In this document: piece after piece, positions 1 through 8,711 of the stretch | Numbering within the stretch: the first letter of the stretch is position 1 | Layout of the letters: each line of letters begins with the position of its first letter | From: Bradyrhizobium diazoefficiens | Lineage (GTDB): Bacteria > Pseudomonadota > Alphaproteobacteria > Rhizobiales > Xanthobacteraceae | Assembly: GCF_018129965.1 (NCBI RefSeq) | Contig: NZ_JAFCKW010000008.1 | Location: 124,001 to 188,000 of the forward strand | Reading direction: 5' to 3' | Length of the DNA: 64,000 nt | Position numbers and translations under genes: made by a program | Notes under the pieces: model-generated | Told to the model about the DNA's origin: nothing | Database searches by the model: none | The model's input: only the letters and a program-made list of their open reading frames with translations

Positions 1-278
1 TCGCGATGCCGTCTGTCACGCCACCAATAGACCTCTGAGACCACCCGGCCGGAGGCTGTATCTCGGGTCGTGATTGCTGGACCTTGCAGCGGGTCGCGAT
101 GATATTGATTGTCTTGCCAATATTCCTCGCAAATCACCGTCCTCGTCGCCTCGTCGATCGTGATCGAGGCCGGTGCTCCGCTCCGATGGAGAGCCTTGCC
201 CACCCGGTATTCGTATCGCACGGTGCCCTCAATCTCGTCGCGATCAGTACTCACGCATTCTTTGACATCGTTCTCCAT
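1..278 (-). CDS. Partial MORN-like repeat protein (C-terminus outside window)
   Basis: An open frame reads leftward from an ATG at 278-276 and runs off the window edge with no stop, giving 92 codons. The start is preceded by GAGGAG, a good ribosome site. The translation contains a YW-(5 residues)-HR motif twice, EYWQDNQYHR and then VYWWRDRRHR about 20 residues later, with GPA between them. This resembles the short MORN-type repeats common in Rhizobiales hypothetical proteins. The function is unknown. It is on the same strand as the MBL operon but 386 bases away, so operon membership is uncertain. Confidence 0.6.
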   Translation of the reverse strand, partial: MENDVKECVSTDRDEIEGTVRYEYRVGKALHRSGAPASITIDEATRTVICEEYWQDNQYHRDPLQGPAITTRDTASGRVVSEVYWWRDRRHR

Positions 279-664
279 CGCTCCTCGCTTATGTCGATGG
301 GCTCACCATAGCGAGAAAATCCGAAATTGCAAATTGATATTTATTCGCCCTAAAATTGCTTCAAAACATTATGCGGAACGACGCGCAAGCCGTGTCTTCG
401 CAGACCCGACTAGGCGCTTCGTCGCGATCCCCTGGCGAGGGCGCCGTCCTCTGCATGCTTCAACTTGAAGAACGCGCTGCGGGCCTACGTGGACCAAAAG
501 CGAGCGAACGCCCGACTGCGGAGCTTGCGCAGACGAATCTGACGTTTCTCTCGCAACCGCATCCGACCGTTTTTAAGAACAGCGATCCGCCTTGGCAGAC
601 CACCTTTCCTCGAAGCAAGAGCCTGGCGTCTTGCCCTAGCTTAAACCGACCACAATGCCGCGGC
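279..664. other. Gap without a convincing gene
   Basis: This stretch lies between the 3' end of the MBL gene and the MORN-like gene. No open frame here has both a ribosome site and coding character. A short plus-strand frame ending near 543 is rich in Arg and Leu and could be a relic, but it has no start. I see no clear terminator. Confidence 0.5.
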
Positions 665-2335
665 TCATGTAAGAGGCACTGAATACTCCACATACAGTGG
701 CGCGACATCTGAATGAGCCGATTCGGGGCCAAAGCTCAAACGCGAGAAGAAACCCTCCCAGTCATCACGGCTGAGTTCACCTGGCTTGTCTTGACGGCGA
801 TCTCGGTCGGCCTTCAGATCATCCATCGACCTGTCTGCCCGCAAAACTCTTCCCTTTGTTCTTTCCAGAAGGCGTGCCAGCAGAGAGGGGAATGGCATGT
901 TCCAGTGCTTGGTCTTGCGAGCAAATTCCTCTCTTACAGGGATCATGGCGACCAAATCTGGATGGGTCATGAGCTCGAGGCCGTTGGCCCTTAATGTCGC
1001 ATTATGGCTAGCGTGATGGCCCACCTTATACAACACCGTCGCGGCGAGAAGCTTTTGTATGTCAATGGCGGCCGGATCCTCCCGCTTGCTGCCGCTCGGC
1101 CAAACGTATTGCTGCCAAGACTCCCAGTTACCGACCTGCGCATCTCCTGGAAAAAGCAAGACGCGACGATCGGTTTTGCTTCCGAGCACGAAAGCGAGAA
1201 CCAAGCTGGTATTGTTGGTATCGGAATCGAGCTTCAGGGCTAGCTGCTCAGCGGCGCCAAGCCAATCGCGATCGATACGCCGCCAGTCTTCCCTTTCGAA
1301 AAAATAGGCATCGCTCTGTTCCTCTTTGACTTCCGAAAGCCGGCGGAAATGCCGGTTGTCAAAGGGCATCGAAAGTTCGATGGATCTGGCCTCATCAGCG
1401 TCAAGCGAAATGGTTTCCTCCTCCAGCTGAACGGCAGCCGCGAGATAGACGCCGAGCCCGGCGCTCTCGTCGGTCAGGTAAACCTCTCCTTTTCGTGGGT
1501 TGCTGCGGAGAAGGAACTTGGTGTCCTTCGGAGGACCGAGAATATATGCTTCGACCGGAACTCCAGTGGGCAACTGAATTGGGTCCGCGCCTGGCGCGAA
1601 GTATCTGACCTTTTTGGCAAGGCCCTTGAGCATCGTCAGAATGGCTCCGGTATCCATCCTGGATGCAGCAGCAGCAGGGGATTGCCCGGTGAACGCAAGG
1701 AGCTCCCTTACTTCGTCGCGCTGCCTTGCACCTCTTGGCCCGCTTGGCGTCTCTTCTTCATCCTCTTCGGGAGTGGCTGCGGCCGGTCCGAAGTGCTTGT
1801 CGAGCATAAGCAGGAGCTGAAGCGCCTTTTGCCGTCGCGCGCGTATCCGCGCCGCATCCGCATCCTTGTCGTTCTCCGTCCAGGCGAGCCAGAGCTCGTC
1901 GATCTCAAATTTGCGGAAAATAGCCTCCGCCTGACAAAACCCGGACAGATGGTCCCAATGTTCATGGGTGATGACCAAGACGTCGAGATGAGACCCTGTC
2001 GTCCATGCCAAGTCAGCGGCGATCTCGTTGATGATGTCCGCCGCCGACGGCATTCCCTGAAGCGCTCCACAATCGATCAATATCTTCAGGTCGCGTTCGC
2101 CTTCAGCGGGAATCCTGATCAGGAAACAGTCGCCGAGAATATTATTGTACATGCGAACGGATATGTGGCCGGGCTTGGCGCGTGCCGGTGTTGCGGTTGA
2201 CGCTGCGCCACCCACCTCGCTCTCCACTCCCGTCTCAGGAGATGGAGCAGACTTGGCACCTTTCCGCGCCGGCTTCTTGCTTGCTGTCCTCTTTGCTTTC
2301 GCTCGCTTTGCAGCCTTCTTTCGCGCGCTCAACAT
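665..2335 (-). CDS. ComEC-like metallo-beta-lactamase-fold hydrolase with basic N-terminal tail
   Basis: A 556-residue protein. Residues 1-30 are a Lys/Ala/Arg-rich tail resembling histone H1 tails. The MBL fold begins near residue 57, with a GDCFL strand and the metal motif THEHWDH (H124, H126, D128, H129). A later GHHASHNA segment matches the ComEC/Rec2 subgroup, whose members include DNases. Start: the ATG at 2335 lies 4 bases past the stop of the upstream peptidase gene, so this is the third gene of a tight operon. Longer upstream starts would overlap that gene. The basic tail suggests nucleic-acid binding (inference). The substrate is unknown. Confidence 0.75.
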   Translation of the reverse strand: MLSARKKAAKRAKAKRTASKKPARKGAKSAPSPETGVESEVGGAASTATPARAKPGHISVRMYNNILGDCFLIRIPAEGERDLKILIDCGALQGMPSAADIINEIAADLAWTTGSHLDVLVITHEHWDHLSGFCQAEAIFRKFEIDELWLAWTENDKDADAARIRARRQKALQLLLMLDKHFGPAAATPEEDEEETPSGPRGARQRDEVRELLAFTGQSPAAAASRMDTGAILTMLKGLAKKVRYFAPGADPIQLPTGVPVEAYILGPPKDTKFLLRSNPRKGEVYLTDESAGLGVYLAAAVQLEEETISLDADEARSIELSMPFDNRHFRRLSEVKEEQSDAYFFEREDWRRIDRDWLGAAEQLALKLDSDTNNTSLVLAFVLGSKTDRRVLLFPGDAQVGNWESWQQYVWPSGSKREDPAAIDIQKLLAATVLYKVGHHASHNATLRANGLELMTHPDLVAMIPVREEFARKTKHWNMPFPSLLARLLERTKGRVLRADRSMDDLKADRDRRQDKPGELSRDDWEGFFSRLSFGPESAHSDVAPLYVEYSVPLT

Positions 2336-2339
2336 GGCA

Positions 2340-4211
2340 CTATCCGTTGCGATGCAAAAAGGCGAACGGCTCTTCGCGGGAATCGAGGCCGAAATAGGTA
2401 GCTCCAAGCGACTCCGAGTCACGCTCGAACAGAAAACGCCGTTGCGCCTCAAGTCTCGATGCACTTAGAATATCTTTGCTGACGATGTACCGCACTCTGG
2501 CCGAGTGAAGGTCGATGATGAGCGTGCAGCCACCGCGAAAGGTAAAGTCTGCCCCAGGCGACCGGTGACCTGATAGATCGACCTTGGATTGATCTTTCGC
2601 ATCGCTGAAGCCTCTCCGCTCTTGGACAATTTCCACCACAAGCTGCGGAAGCTCCTCGCCGTCGGGACCAATACGACGGGTGGTTCGGACCGATTGGACA
2701 TCGAATGCCGGCGCGCCCTCATCCTTAATCGAACGCCTGATTGTCTTTGGCGCATCGTCATCAAGTGCTAATCCCATCTTGCGAAGAGTTTCCGCCGGCA
2801 GCCTGCTTCTGTCCTTTAAACGTCCATAGAAAACGCCCGCATTGTCGATGGCTTGCTTCCAAAGATCTTCGCGACTTTCTCTATGACTTGTGTCGATTCC
2901 GTCGAGCCAGCCCAAGGCGACGTCCTCGTCCGGCTCCCCCCATAAGAGGCTGTCGACTGCGAGCGAGCGGCAATCCCGCGGATAAATACCCCTTCTTCTG
3001 AAGGCTTCCACAAAAGCAATACGATATCCACGATCATCATCTGCGACGAGATCGCTATCGGCAGTGACGACAGCGCGAAGGAAGTCGCCGAATGTGATGT
3101 CGACAGGTGGAAGATAGTCGAGCGCGCGGATGCACATCCGCAACACGTGCCCAGCGGTCTTGTTCGCCTCCGCGGTGAGGCGGTTTACCAGATCGGGATG
3201 AAGGTCGCGGTCGGGAAAGCGCGCGCCTTCGCCTGTCACCATTCGGATCAGGTCCGCCACACGGGTTCGATAAATGGCCACAAATGCATCGAAGACAGCC
3301 GCAACCAGAATCGCCCCGCGCTCGTGCGGTTCGGCCACGTGTGCGATCGCATGCGCATCCGGAAGACCGGTTGCTGGATCTATCTTATCAAGCCCATCAC
3401 GCAGAGCTCCGTAATTGCCGATCGCCTGGCCGAACTGGAGCGCGAGATTGCTGAGCAGCGAGCGCTGCGAAAGGTCGCCGCGTAGCCGTCCAATCTGGTT
3501 CTTGACGGCCTCGGGCATGGTGAAGTGCTGTAAGAGAGCGACGATGTCCGCGAATGCCTCATGGAACGCCAGAGAGTCCGGATTGCTCGGCTCCAGATAC
3601 ATTCTGTGCATGCCGTCCAAAATCGCGTGACTCATCTCATGGGCGATGATGTCGTGCGACAGGCAAGAAAAGATCATCCCGCCCGGCAGATTGTTTCCAA
3701 CGTCCTCGCCGCTGGCTCTGAAATAGCCGAATAGGAGGGCCCGCTTTTGTGGACTGTAGTACGCGTTCGCCTCGCGTAACGCATGCGGATAGATCCGGAG
3801 CTTGCCGATATAAGTTCTTCTCCTATAAGCGTCTGGATCATCTTTTCGCGCCCATCTCCACGCCCAGAGGACCCGTCGACCAAGCGCGCGCTCAAAATTG
3901 CGTATCGTCGTCATGCCGATTGCATAGACCATCTGTTGATGGAATTGCGGATTGCCTTCCGATGGAGCGTGCCCATCCTGCGCGAGCAGTTGCGGTGAAT
4001 TCAGATCGACAGGTGCGTAGAACGCATCACTCGCCGGGTCCACGTCGATCACCTCGAGGTATTCGCCCGTCGGACCGGCATCAAGTGGTTCCCAGGGGAT
4101 CTTGATCACTGCCGCGTTCATGGTGGCAGTCCTCAGGTCCGTCGAGGCGGAAGGATCGAATGCGTAGACGCGTAGTCGCCGGAACGCAGGAGGGTTGAGG
4201 TCTCGCGCCAT
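2340..4211 (-). CDS. Thermolysin-like (gluzincin) zinc metallopeptidase
   Basis: A 623-residue protein. HEMSH (H191, E192, H195) is followed 23 residues later by E218 in HEAFAD, the HExxH...ExxxD arrangement of M4-like gluzincins. PHERG around H296 sits where thermolysin has its transition-state histidine. There is no signal peptide, so it should act in the cytoplasm, unlike secreted M4 enzymes. The roughly 320-residue C-terminal part is unrecognised. The ATG at 4211 shares its A with the TGA of the patatin gene and follows GGAGG at 6 bases, so translation is coupled. It may process the patatin or another operon product (inference). Confidence 0.75.
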   Translation of the reverse strand: MARDLNPPAFRRLRVYAFDPSASTDLRTATMNAAVIKIPWEPLDAGPTGEYLEVIDVDPASDAFYAPVDLNSPQLLAQDGHAPSEGNPQFHQQMVYAIGMTTIRNFERALGRRVLWAWRWARKDDPDAYRRRTYIGKLRIYPHALREANAYYSPQKRALLFGYFRASGEDVGNNLPGGMIFSCLSHDIIAHEMSHAILDGMHRMYLEPSNPDSLAFHEAFADIVALLQHFTMPEAVKNQIGRLRGDLSQRSLLSNLALQFGQAIGNYGALRDGLDKIDPATGLPDAHAIAHVAEPHERGAILVAAVFDAFVAIYRTRVADLIRMVTGEGARFPDRDLHPDLVNRLTAEANKTAGHVLRMCIRALDYLPPVDITFGDFLRAVVTADSDLVADDDRGYRIAFVEAFRRRGIYPRDCRSLAVDSLLWGEPDEDVALGWLDGIDTSHRESREDLWKQAIDNAGVFYGRLKDRSRLPAETLRKMGLALDDDAPKTIRRSIKDEGAPAFDVQSVRTTRRIGPDGEELPQLVVEIVQERRGFSDAKDQSKVDLSGHRSPGADFTFRGGCTLIIDLHSARVRYIVSKDILSASRLEAQRRFLFERDSESLGATYFGLDSREEPFAFLHRNG

Positions 4212-5365
4212 CAATATCCTCCAGCGAAAGGAAACTTCGTCGGAGGGGTGATAGCGACGCCAAGCTTCGTCTGCAGCGCCGGATCAATATGTGCCCGCAG
4301 GGCGGCATCGCAGATCGCATAGCCCCAGTTCATTAGCCGATCTTCTAAATTCTTGGGCATCGCCTCAAGTCTAGTCGGCACCTCGGCGAGCGGTATCGGA
4401 TTGCGGGTCAAGCACCCAAGTGGATCTTGGCCGAGCTTGTAGTCGGCGAAGGTCGTGCGAATACCCCAATACGTCCCCGTGTGGTCTTTCCGTTGGAAAG
4501 AGTCGATTAGGTGTCGTTTGCGCAAGCTCCTAACCTGATTGTCTATCGTATCCAGCACGCGCAACGAGTGGCGGGCCCAATCCCGATGTGGATCAGGTTC
4601 GGGCGCGATTTTCTGTCCCGCGTCACTGACAAGCAGCGTGGAGTATCGCTTCGAAAGCGTCTCCAGGCCGAGATTGTCGTATACTCCGCCATCGCTCAAA
4701 ATTACTGTCTTCGTGTAGGGCTCGCGATGAAGGTCAGCCCCTGGGGTGTTCACGACGTCCTGCGATATATCGAGCTCACACGGCGATAGGATTGGAGGAA
4801 AGGCAGAGGACGCCGCCACGGCTTTCGCAAGCGAGACATCCGGGCGATTGATCAATCCTACCCTGTAGTCACCCATGTAGTTGCGCGAAAAGCGCCACAG
4901 AGCCGCCGTCTGAATATTGGTCGCGTTGATGACGAACCGCGGATTTCCAGGCTGGCTGTCGTCGGGAAGATCTGCAAGCTTCGCCCCCTTGAACGCGACA
5001 TCGTCATAAGCGTTTGCAACGCGATCGCTGATGGACCCGGGCAACAAGATGCCCCCTATGATCGCCCCAGCGTCGATCGTGGTATCAGCCATCGATCTGA
5101 CTTGGTCGACGACGATGTCGAAATTGGTTGCAACGTCACCTTGAAAATTGAGCTTATTCCAGTTGGCGCCAAGTACCCCGGCAGTGATTGAGCCGCCCGA
5201 CACGCTGGAGATCCGCTTGGTTTTACGCAGCAGCGATAGCTCGTTCAGTCGGATTAGTGCTCCGACATGGAATATCATGGCACGGTAACCGCCCCCAGAG
5301 AGCGCAAGGCCAATTCCGTCTTCCAGTTGTGAGGGGGCTTTGTCGATGAACTCGTCCACTGACAT
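4211..5365 (-). CDS. Patatin-like phospholipase
   Basis: A 384-residue acyl hydrolase of the patatin family. The oxyanion loop is SGGGYRA (residues 23-29). The nucleophile elbow is SVSGGS with Ser56; the usual first Gly of GxSxG is Ser here. The dyad Asp is D225 in SDGGVYDN. The ATG at 5365 is preceded by GGAG at 8 bases; an in-frame start at 5458 lacks such a site. There is no signal peptide. Related lipases serve as membrane-degrading effectors in CBASS and other abortive systems, but no nucleotide cyclase is visible nearby. It is first in an overlapping operon with the peptidase and MBL genes. Confidence 0.85.
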   Translation of the reverse strand: MSVDEFIDKAPSQLEDGIGLALSGGGYRAMIFHVGALIRLNELSLLRKTKRISSVSGGSITAGVLGANWNKLNFQGDVATNFDIVVDQVRSMADTTIDAGAIIGGILLPGSISDRVANAYDDVAFKGAKLADLPDDSQPGNPRFVINATNIQTAALWRFSRNYMGDYRVGLINRPDVSLAKAVAASSAFPPILSPCELDISQDVVNTPGADLHREPYTKTVILSDGGVYDNLGLETLSKRYSTLLVSDAGQKIAPEPDPHRDWARHSLRVLDTIDNQVRSLRKRHLIDSFQRKDHTGTYWGIRTTFADYKLGQDPLGCLTRNPIPLAEVPTRLEAMPKNLEDRLMNWGYAICDAALRAHIDPALQTKLGVAITPPTKFPFAGGY

Positions 5366-5732
5366 CAAAAGGACTCCAATAGCTCTGTGCAAAGAAATTG
5401 GTCTTAGAGGAGCATCCATCAATCGGCATGCCGCTCCGCAATATGCCTGAAGGCACAAAGTCGTTTTATGAAAGGACGGATTAACGATACACGCTTCGGT
5501 AGAATTGGCAAGCGAACACCAATGGGACTATGGAGTCAGGTAACGTCCCACATCATGACCGATCGGTTGGCGACATGCTGGCGTGGACTTCCGACCGCGG
5601 ATTGGAGTGTCAACGTGAGGAGGTTCGGCTTCACCTCGTCGAGGGCCGCAGCGCTTAGATTTCCCTCTGCCCGCCCGTTGACTCCCGGTTGCGGTGGCCG
5701 CAACGTAACTATTTTGGGTTGGGGAGAGAGTT
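5366..5732. promoter_or_regulatory. Divergent intergenic region with inverted repeat
   Basis: This 367-base region separates the leftward lipase operon from the rightward lipoprotein gene and must hold both promoters. A perfect 7-bp inverted repeat with a 3-base centre lies at 5688-5704 (GTTGCGG TGG CCGCAAC), 28 bases before the lipoprotein start, and is a candidate operator. No unambiguous -35/-10 pair is visible. Confidence 0.4.
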
Positions 5733-6803
5733 ATGGGCTTCTGGCTAGAATGTCAGGCGCGACCAACGTGTCGTGCTGTTGTTCTCACTATGCTTTTACT
5801 TGGCATCGCCGGCTGCACACGCGGCGAGCTTGAACATAAGGCGGACGCCTACAACCAGGCCATTGCGGAATCGAACAACCGCCAAATCCTGCTGAACGCA
5901 GTTCGGGCGAGCCAGCGTGCTCCGATGTCCTTTGTCGGCTTCGGCGATGTCGCCGCGACGCCCACCTTTTCTGGAGCTGCCGGGGGGACGTTCAATTTCG
6001 ATCCGTTGGGGCTTACGACTTACAACGTCAACCCCACGCTCAACGTGAACGGTGGATTCACCTCATTCACGATGAACAATCTCAACTATGCGGCTTTCGC
6101 CCAAGAGCTGCAGCGGCCGTTACAGCCTAGCATTGTCGAATATTTCGATCAGCTGAAGTTTCCGAAAGAGCTTGTTAAGCTGATCTTTGTCCAAGAATAC
6201 ACGCTTGCGGTGCAGAAGAGGCAGAGAATCGCTACCGAGGCCGCGATGAGGTGTCGAGCGAGAGCAAATCAACGCGACATCGATATTTGCGGTGCGATGG
6301 AGAGGGATCGCGACCGGTTCGACAAGGCCGGCTGTCAAGATTTCCCTGAAACGCACGGAACGATGACGGTACTAAACGTCGGGAGAGACCTATGTGCCAT
6401 GGTCACGTTCCAGACATTCGTCAGACAACTGCGGCTCCTCGAAGTCGAACTCCCGTTCAAGCCGCGCACCACTCAAGCAATCCTCTACTATTTGGGTGAC
6501 TTGATCGCGGCGCAGAACTACTCGACACACCGGTTCTTGCCTGAAGTGTTGATCGAGAAGGATAATCGCCGCTTGACGGTGCCGTTATTTGAAGTCGGAC
6601 GATCAGCTGGGGTCGTCGCCGGAACGGCTGTGACTGTTTCCTACGGCGGGGAGAGTTTCTTCATTCCGACGCCTGCCTTCGGCAGCACCGAAGAGGCTCG
6701 TTCACTTCAAGTGCTGGACTTGGTGTCACAGGTAATAACTGCCGCCACGTCCAAGGACGCGCTGCCAAAGACCTCAACGGTCACATTGGTACAAGCCCGG
6801 TGA
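5733..6803 (+). CDS. Putative lipoprotein of unknown function
   Basis: A 356-residue protein. Its N-terminal hydrophobic segment ends in the lipobox IAGC (Cys28), so it should be an acylated envelope lipoprotein. The conserved-looking segment after it (AYNQAIAESNNRQILLNAVR) resembles a family of uncharacterised rhizobial lipoproteins. The ATG at 5733 follows GGGGAGAG. Divergent placement from the lipase operon suggests a functional link, for example an envelope sensor or an anti-lipase protector, but this is inference. It could instead be an unrelated island passenger. Confidence 0.6.
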   Translation: MGFWLECQARPTCRAVVLTMLLLGIAGCTRGELEHKADAYNQAIAESNNRQILLNAVRASQRAPMSFVGFGDVAATPTFSGAAGGTFNFDPLGLTTYNVNPTLNVNGGFTSFTMNNLNYAAFAQELQRPLQPSIVEYFDQLKFPKELVKLIFVQEYTLAVQKRQRIATEAAMRCRARANQRDIDICGAMERDRDRFDKAGCQDFPETHGTMTVLNVGRDLCAMVTFQTFVRQLRLLEVELPFKPRTTQAILYYLGDLIAAQNYSTHRFLPEVLIEKDNRRLTVPLFEVGRSAGVVAGTAVTVSYGGESFFIPTPAFGSTEEARSLQVLDLVSQVITAATSKDALPKTSTVTLVQAR

Positions 6804-7035
6804 ACCCGGGCCAGAAGGGTGGGCTCGATGGAGCTCTGACTGTTCGACCGTACAAGTGCTCTTTCAGCTATTACGACAAATATGCGGTAAGCAGTCTGTG
6901 CTCGACGAGCCAGGAGAAGACGCTCTTAGGCCTTGTGCGCTAAACGCCTTCCAACAAGCGAGCAGCGCGACGCTGGTCGACACCGCCGGAGTTATTTTTT
7001 GAATCAATGCTTAAAGGGGGGCGCCGCCCCACTTA
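6804..7035. other. Gap with no recognised feature
   Basis: This stretch lies between the lipoprotein gene and the HipB operators. Short frames here have no ribosome sites or recognisable domains. I see nothing in it beyond a weakly GC-rich run near 7015-7030. Confidence 0.4.
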
Positions 7036-7131
7036 TGTAGCCGAACGGCGACATTTTATATTGTTGACGTTCGCCGACATTTTTGAGTGTCGTCGAGCGC
7101 TGACATATGGTAATGTTGGCGAACGTAGACA
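7036..7131 (+). promoter_or_regulatory. Four tandem HipB operators, 26-bp period
   Basis: Four copies of TGT-N12-ACA occur at 7036-7053, 7062-7079, 7088-7105 and 7114-7131, each starting exactly 26 bases after the last. Several have dyad-symmetric interiors, such as GCCGAACGGC. The last ends 12 bases before the hipB ATG. In E. coli, HipB binds four operators in its own promoter. The regular spacing (about 2.5 helical turns) and position make autorepression by HipB the natural reading, although the E. coli operator sequence differs. Confidence 0.8.
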
Positions 7132-7143
7132 TTTGGGGTGACC

Positions 7144-7431
7144 ATGCTCATACGCACATCCGCCGACCTCGGTGCAGTCATTCGCGATAGACGAAAGCGG
7201 CTGAAACTCGATCAGGCGAGTCTCGCCAAACGCATCGGCGTGAGCCGCCAGTGGGTAATCGAAGTCGAGCACGGTCACGCGCGCGCCGAACTCGGCCTCG
7301 TGCTCCGCGCCCTCGATGCCTTGGACATTCGCCTGGACGCCAGTACCGAACAAACCAAAAGCCGCGGTTCGGAAAAGCCAGCTGTCGACATTAACGCGAT
7401 CGTGGCCAAAGCTAAAAAGAGCAAAACATGA
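7144..7431 (+). CDS. hipB: HipB-like XRE antitoxin/repressor
   Basis: A 95-residue DNA-binding protein. An XRE helix-turn-helix occupies roughly residues 8-60 (IRDRRKRLKLDQASLAKRIG, then VSRQWVIEVEHG). A flexible basic tail ends in AKKSKT. It should neutralise HipA and repress the operon through the four upstream operators. ATG 7144 is preferred over GTG 7138 because the GGGGTG ribosome site overlaps that GTG. Its stop overlaps the hipA start (ATGA). Confidence 0.88.
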   Translation: MLIRTSADLGAVIRDRRKRLKLDQASLAKRIGVSRQWVIEVEHGHARAELGLVLRALDALDIRLDASTEQTKSRGSEKPAVDINAIVAKAKKSKT

Positions 7432-8711
7432 CAAACGAACTCGTTGCTCTTTTGGACGGTAAGGAAGTCGGCCGCGTTCACAACGACGCTCGTGGCCGGC
7501 TAACCTTCGTCTACAACAATGACTGGCGCGCCGTGCAGGGAGCCTATCCTTTGTCGCTCTCCATGCCGCTCGCGGCCGAAGAACACGGCCCCTCCGCCGT
7601 TCAGGCCTTTCTCTGGGGACTTCTACCGGATAACGAGCGCGTACTTGATCGTTGGGCCAAGAAATTTCAGGTCTCGGCACGCAACGTCTTCGCCCTCATC
7701 TCCCATGTCGGTGAGGACTGCGCCGGCGCAGTTCAGTTCGTCACACCCGATCGCCTGGAGATCTTGCGAAGCGGCACGGAGGACAAAGTTGAGCGGCTTG
7801 ACGAGGCAGCCCTCGCAAAGCGCCTGCAAGCCTTACGAGAAGATCACGCCGCATGGCGCTTGCCGCGCGATACGGGGCAATTCAGCCTTGCCGGGGCTCA
7901 GCCGAAAACCGCTCTCCTTCTGCAAAACGGACGGTGGGGAATCCCTTCCGGGCGCATTCCAACGACCCACATCCTGAAGCCGCCCACCGGTCATTTCGAT
8001 GGCCATGCCGAGAACGAGCATATCTGCCTCCGGCTCGCGCGTAATCTCGGCTTGCCCGTTGCCGAAACCAAAGTCACGCGGTTCGAAAAGGAAGTCGCTA
8101 TCGTCGTCGAACGCTATGACCGGCAGCTCAGCGGAAACAGTATCATCCGCATCCATCAGGAGGACATTTGTCAGGCGCGCGGCATCCTGCCGACCAAGAA
8201 ATATCAAAACGAAGGAGGACCGACGCCCGCTGATATCGTCGATCTCTTGCGTACCTACTCCACGGATAGCGTCGATGACATCGACACATTTGTCGATGCG
8301 CTTGGCTTCAATTGGCTTATCGCGGGCACCGATGCGCATGCAAAGAACTATTCGCTGCTGCTGGCCAGCGGCCCCACCGTACGCCTCGCGCCGCTCTACG
8401 ATATCGCGAGCATTCTTCCTTACGATGACGTCGAGCCACAAAAAATCAAGCTCGCTATGAAAATTGGTGGCGAATACAAGCTCAGCCAGATTGGATTGCG
8501 GGAATGGCAGAAGTTCGCCCGCGAAACCCGCTTCGACGCCGATAAAGTGATTGCTGGCTTGTCCTCGATGGCCGAGCAGCTTCCTGATAACGTAACCGCC
8601 GTGTGCGCGCGCGCAAAGGAAGAAGGACTGGATAACGCGATTATCGCGCGGTTAGCCGATCAGTTGATCGCCAGAGCCAAAAATTGCCAACGTATCTTAA
8701 GCGGCAAGTAG
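7428..8711 (+). CDS. hipA: HipA-like serine/threonine kinase toxin
   Basis: A 427-residue protein, close to the 440 of E. coli HipA. The N-terminal HipA-N domain is followed by the kinase core. FSLAGAQPKTALL (Ser153) matches the autophosphorylated loop around E. coli Ser150. GTDAHAKNYS supplies catalytic Asp302 and Asn307, and PLYDIAS supplies the metal-binding Asp325. E. coli HipA phosphorylates glutamyl-tRNA synthetase and causes growth arrest; the target here is unknown. The start overlaps the hipB stop by 4 bases. All catalytic residues are present, so the toxin looks intact. Confidence 0.9.
   Translation: MTNELVALLDGKEVGRVHNDARGRLTFVYNNDWRAVQGAYPLSLSMPLAAEEHGPSAVQAFLWGLLPDNERVLDRWAKKFQVSARNVFALISHVGEDCAGAVQFVTPDRLEILRSGTEDKVERLDEAALAKRLQALREDHAAWRLPRDTGQFSLAGAQPKTALLLQNGRWGIPSGRIPTTHILKPPTGHFDGHAENEHICLRLARNLGLPVAETKVTRFEKEVAIVVERYDRQLSGNSIIRIHQEDICQARGILPTKKYQNEGGPTPADIVDLLRTYSTDSVDDIDTFVDALGFNWLIAGTDAHAKNYSLLLASGPTVRLAPLYDIASILPYDDVEPQKIKLAMKIGGEYKLSQIGLREWQKFARETRFDADKVIAGLSSMAEQLPDNVTAVCARAKEEGLDNAIIARLADQLIARAKNCQRILSGK

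Noticed and set aside
456..543. Arg-rich plus-strand fragment reading NLKNALRAYVDQKRANARLR
   Set aside because: It looks protein-like but has no start, no ribosome site and only about 28 codons, too little to call a gene.
4211..5365. CBASS effector assignment for the patatin
   Set aside because: No CD-NTase or other CBASS gene lies next to it, so the patatin cannot be called a CBASS effector on this evidence.
7033..7680. 215-codon minus-strand frame over hipB and its operators
   Set aside because: hipB and hipA coding evidence is strong and this frame has no ribosome site or domain.
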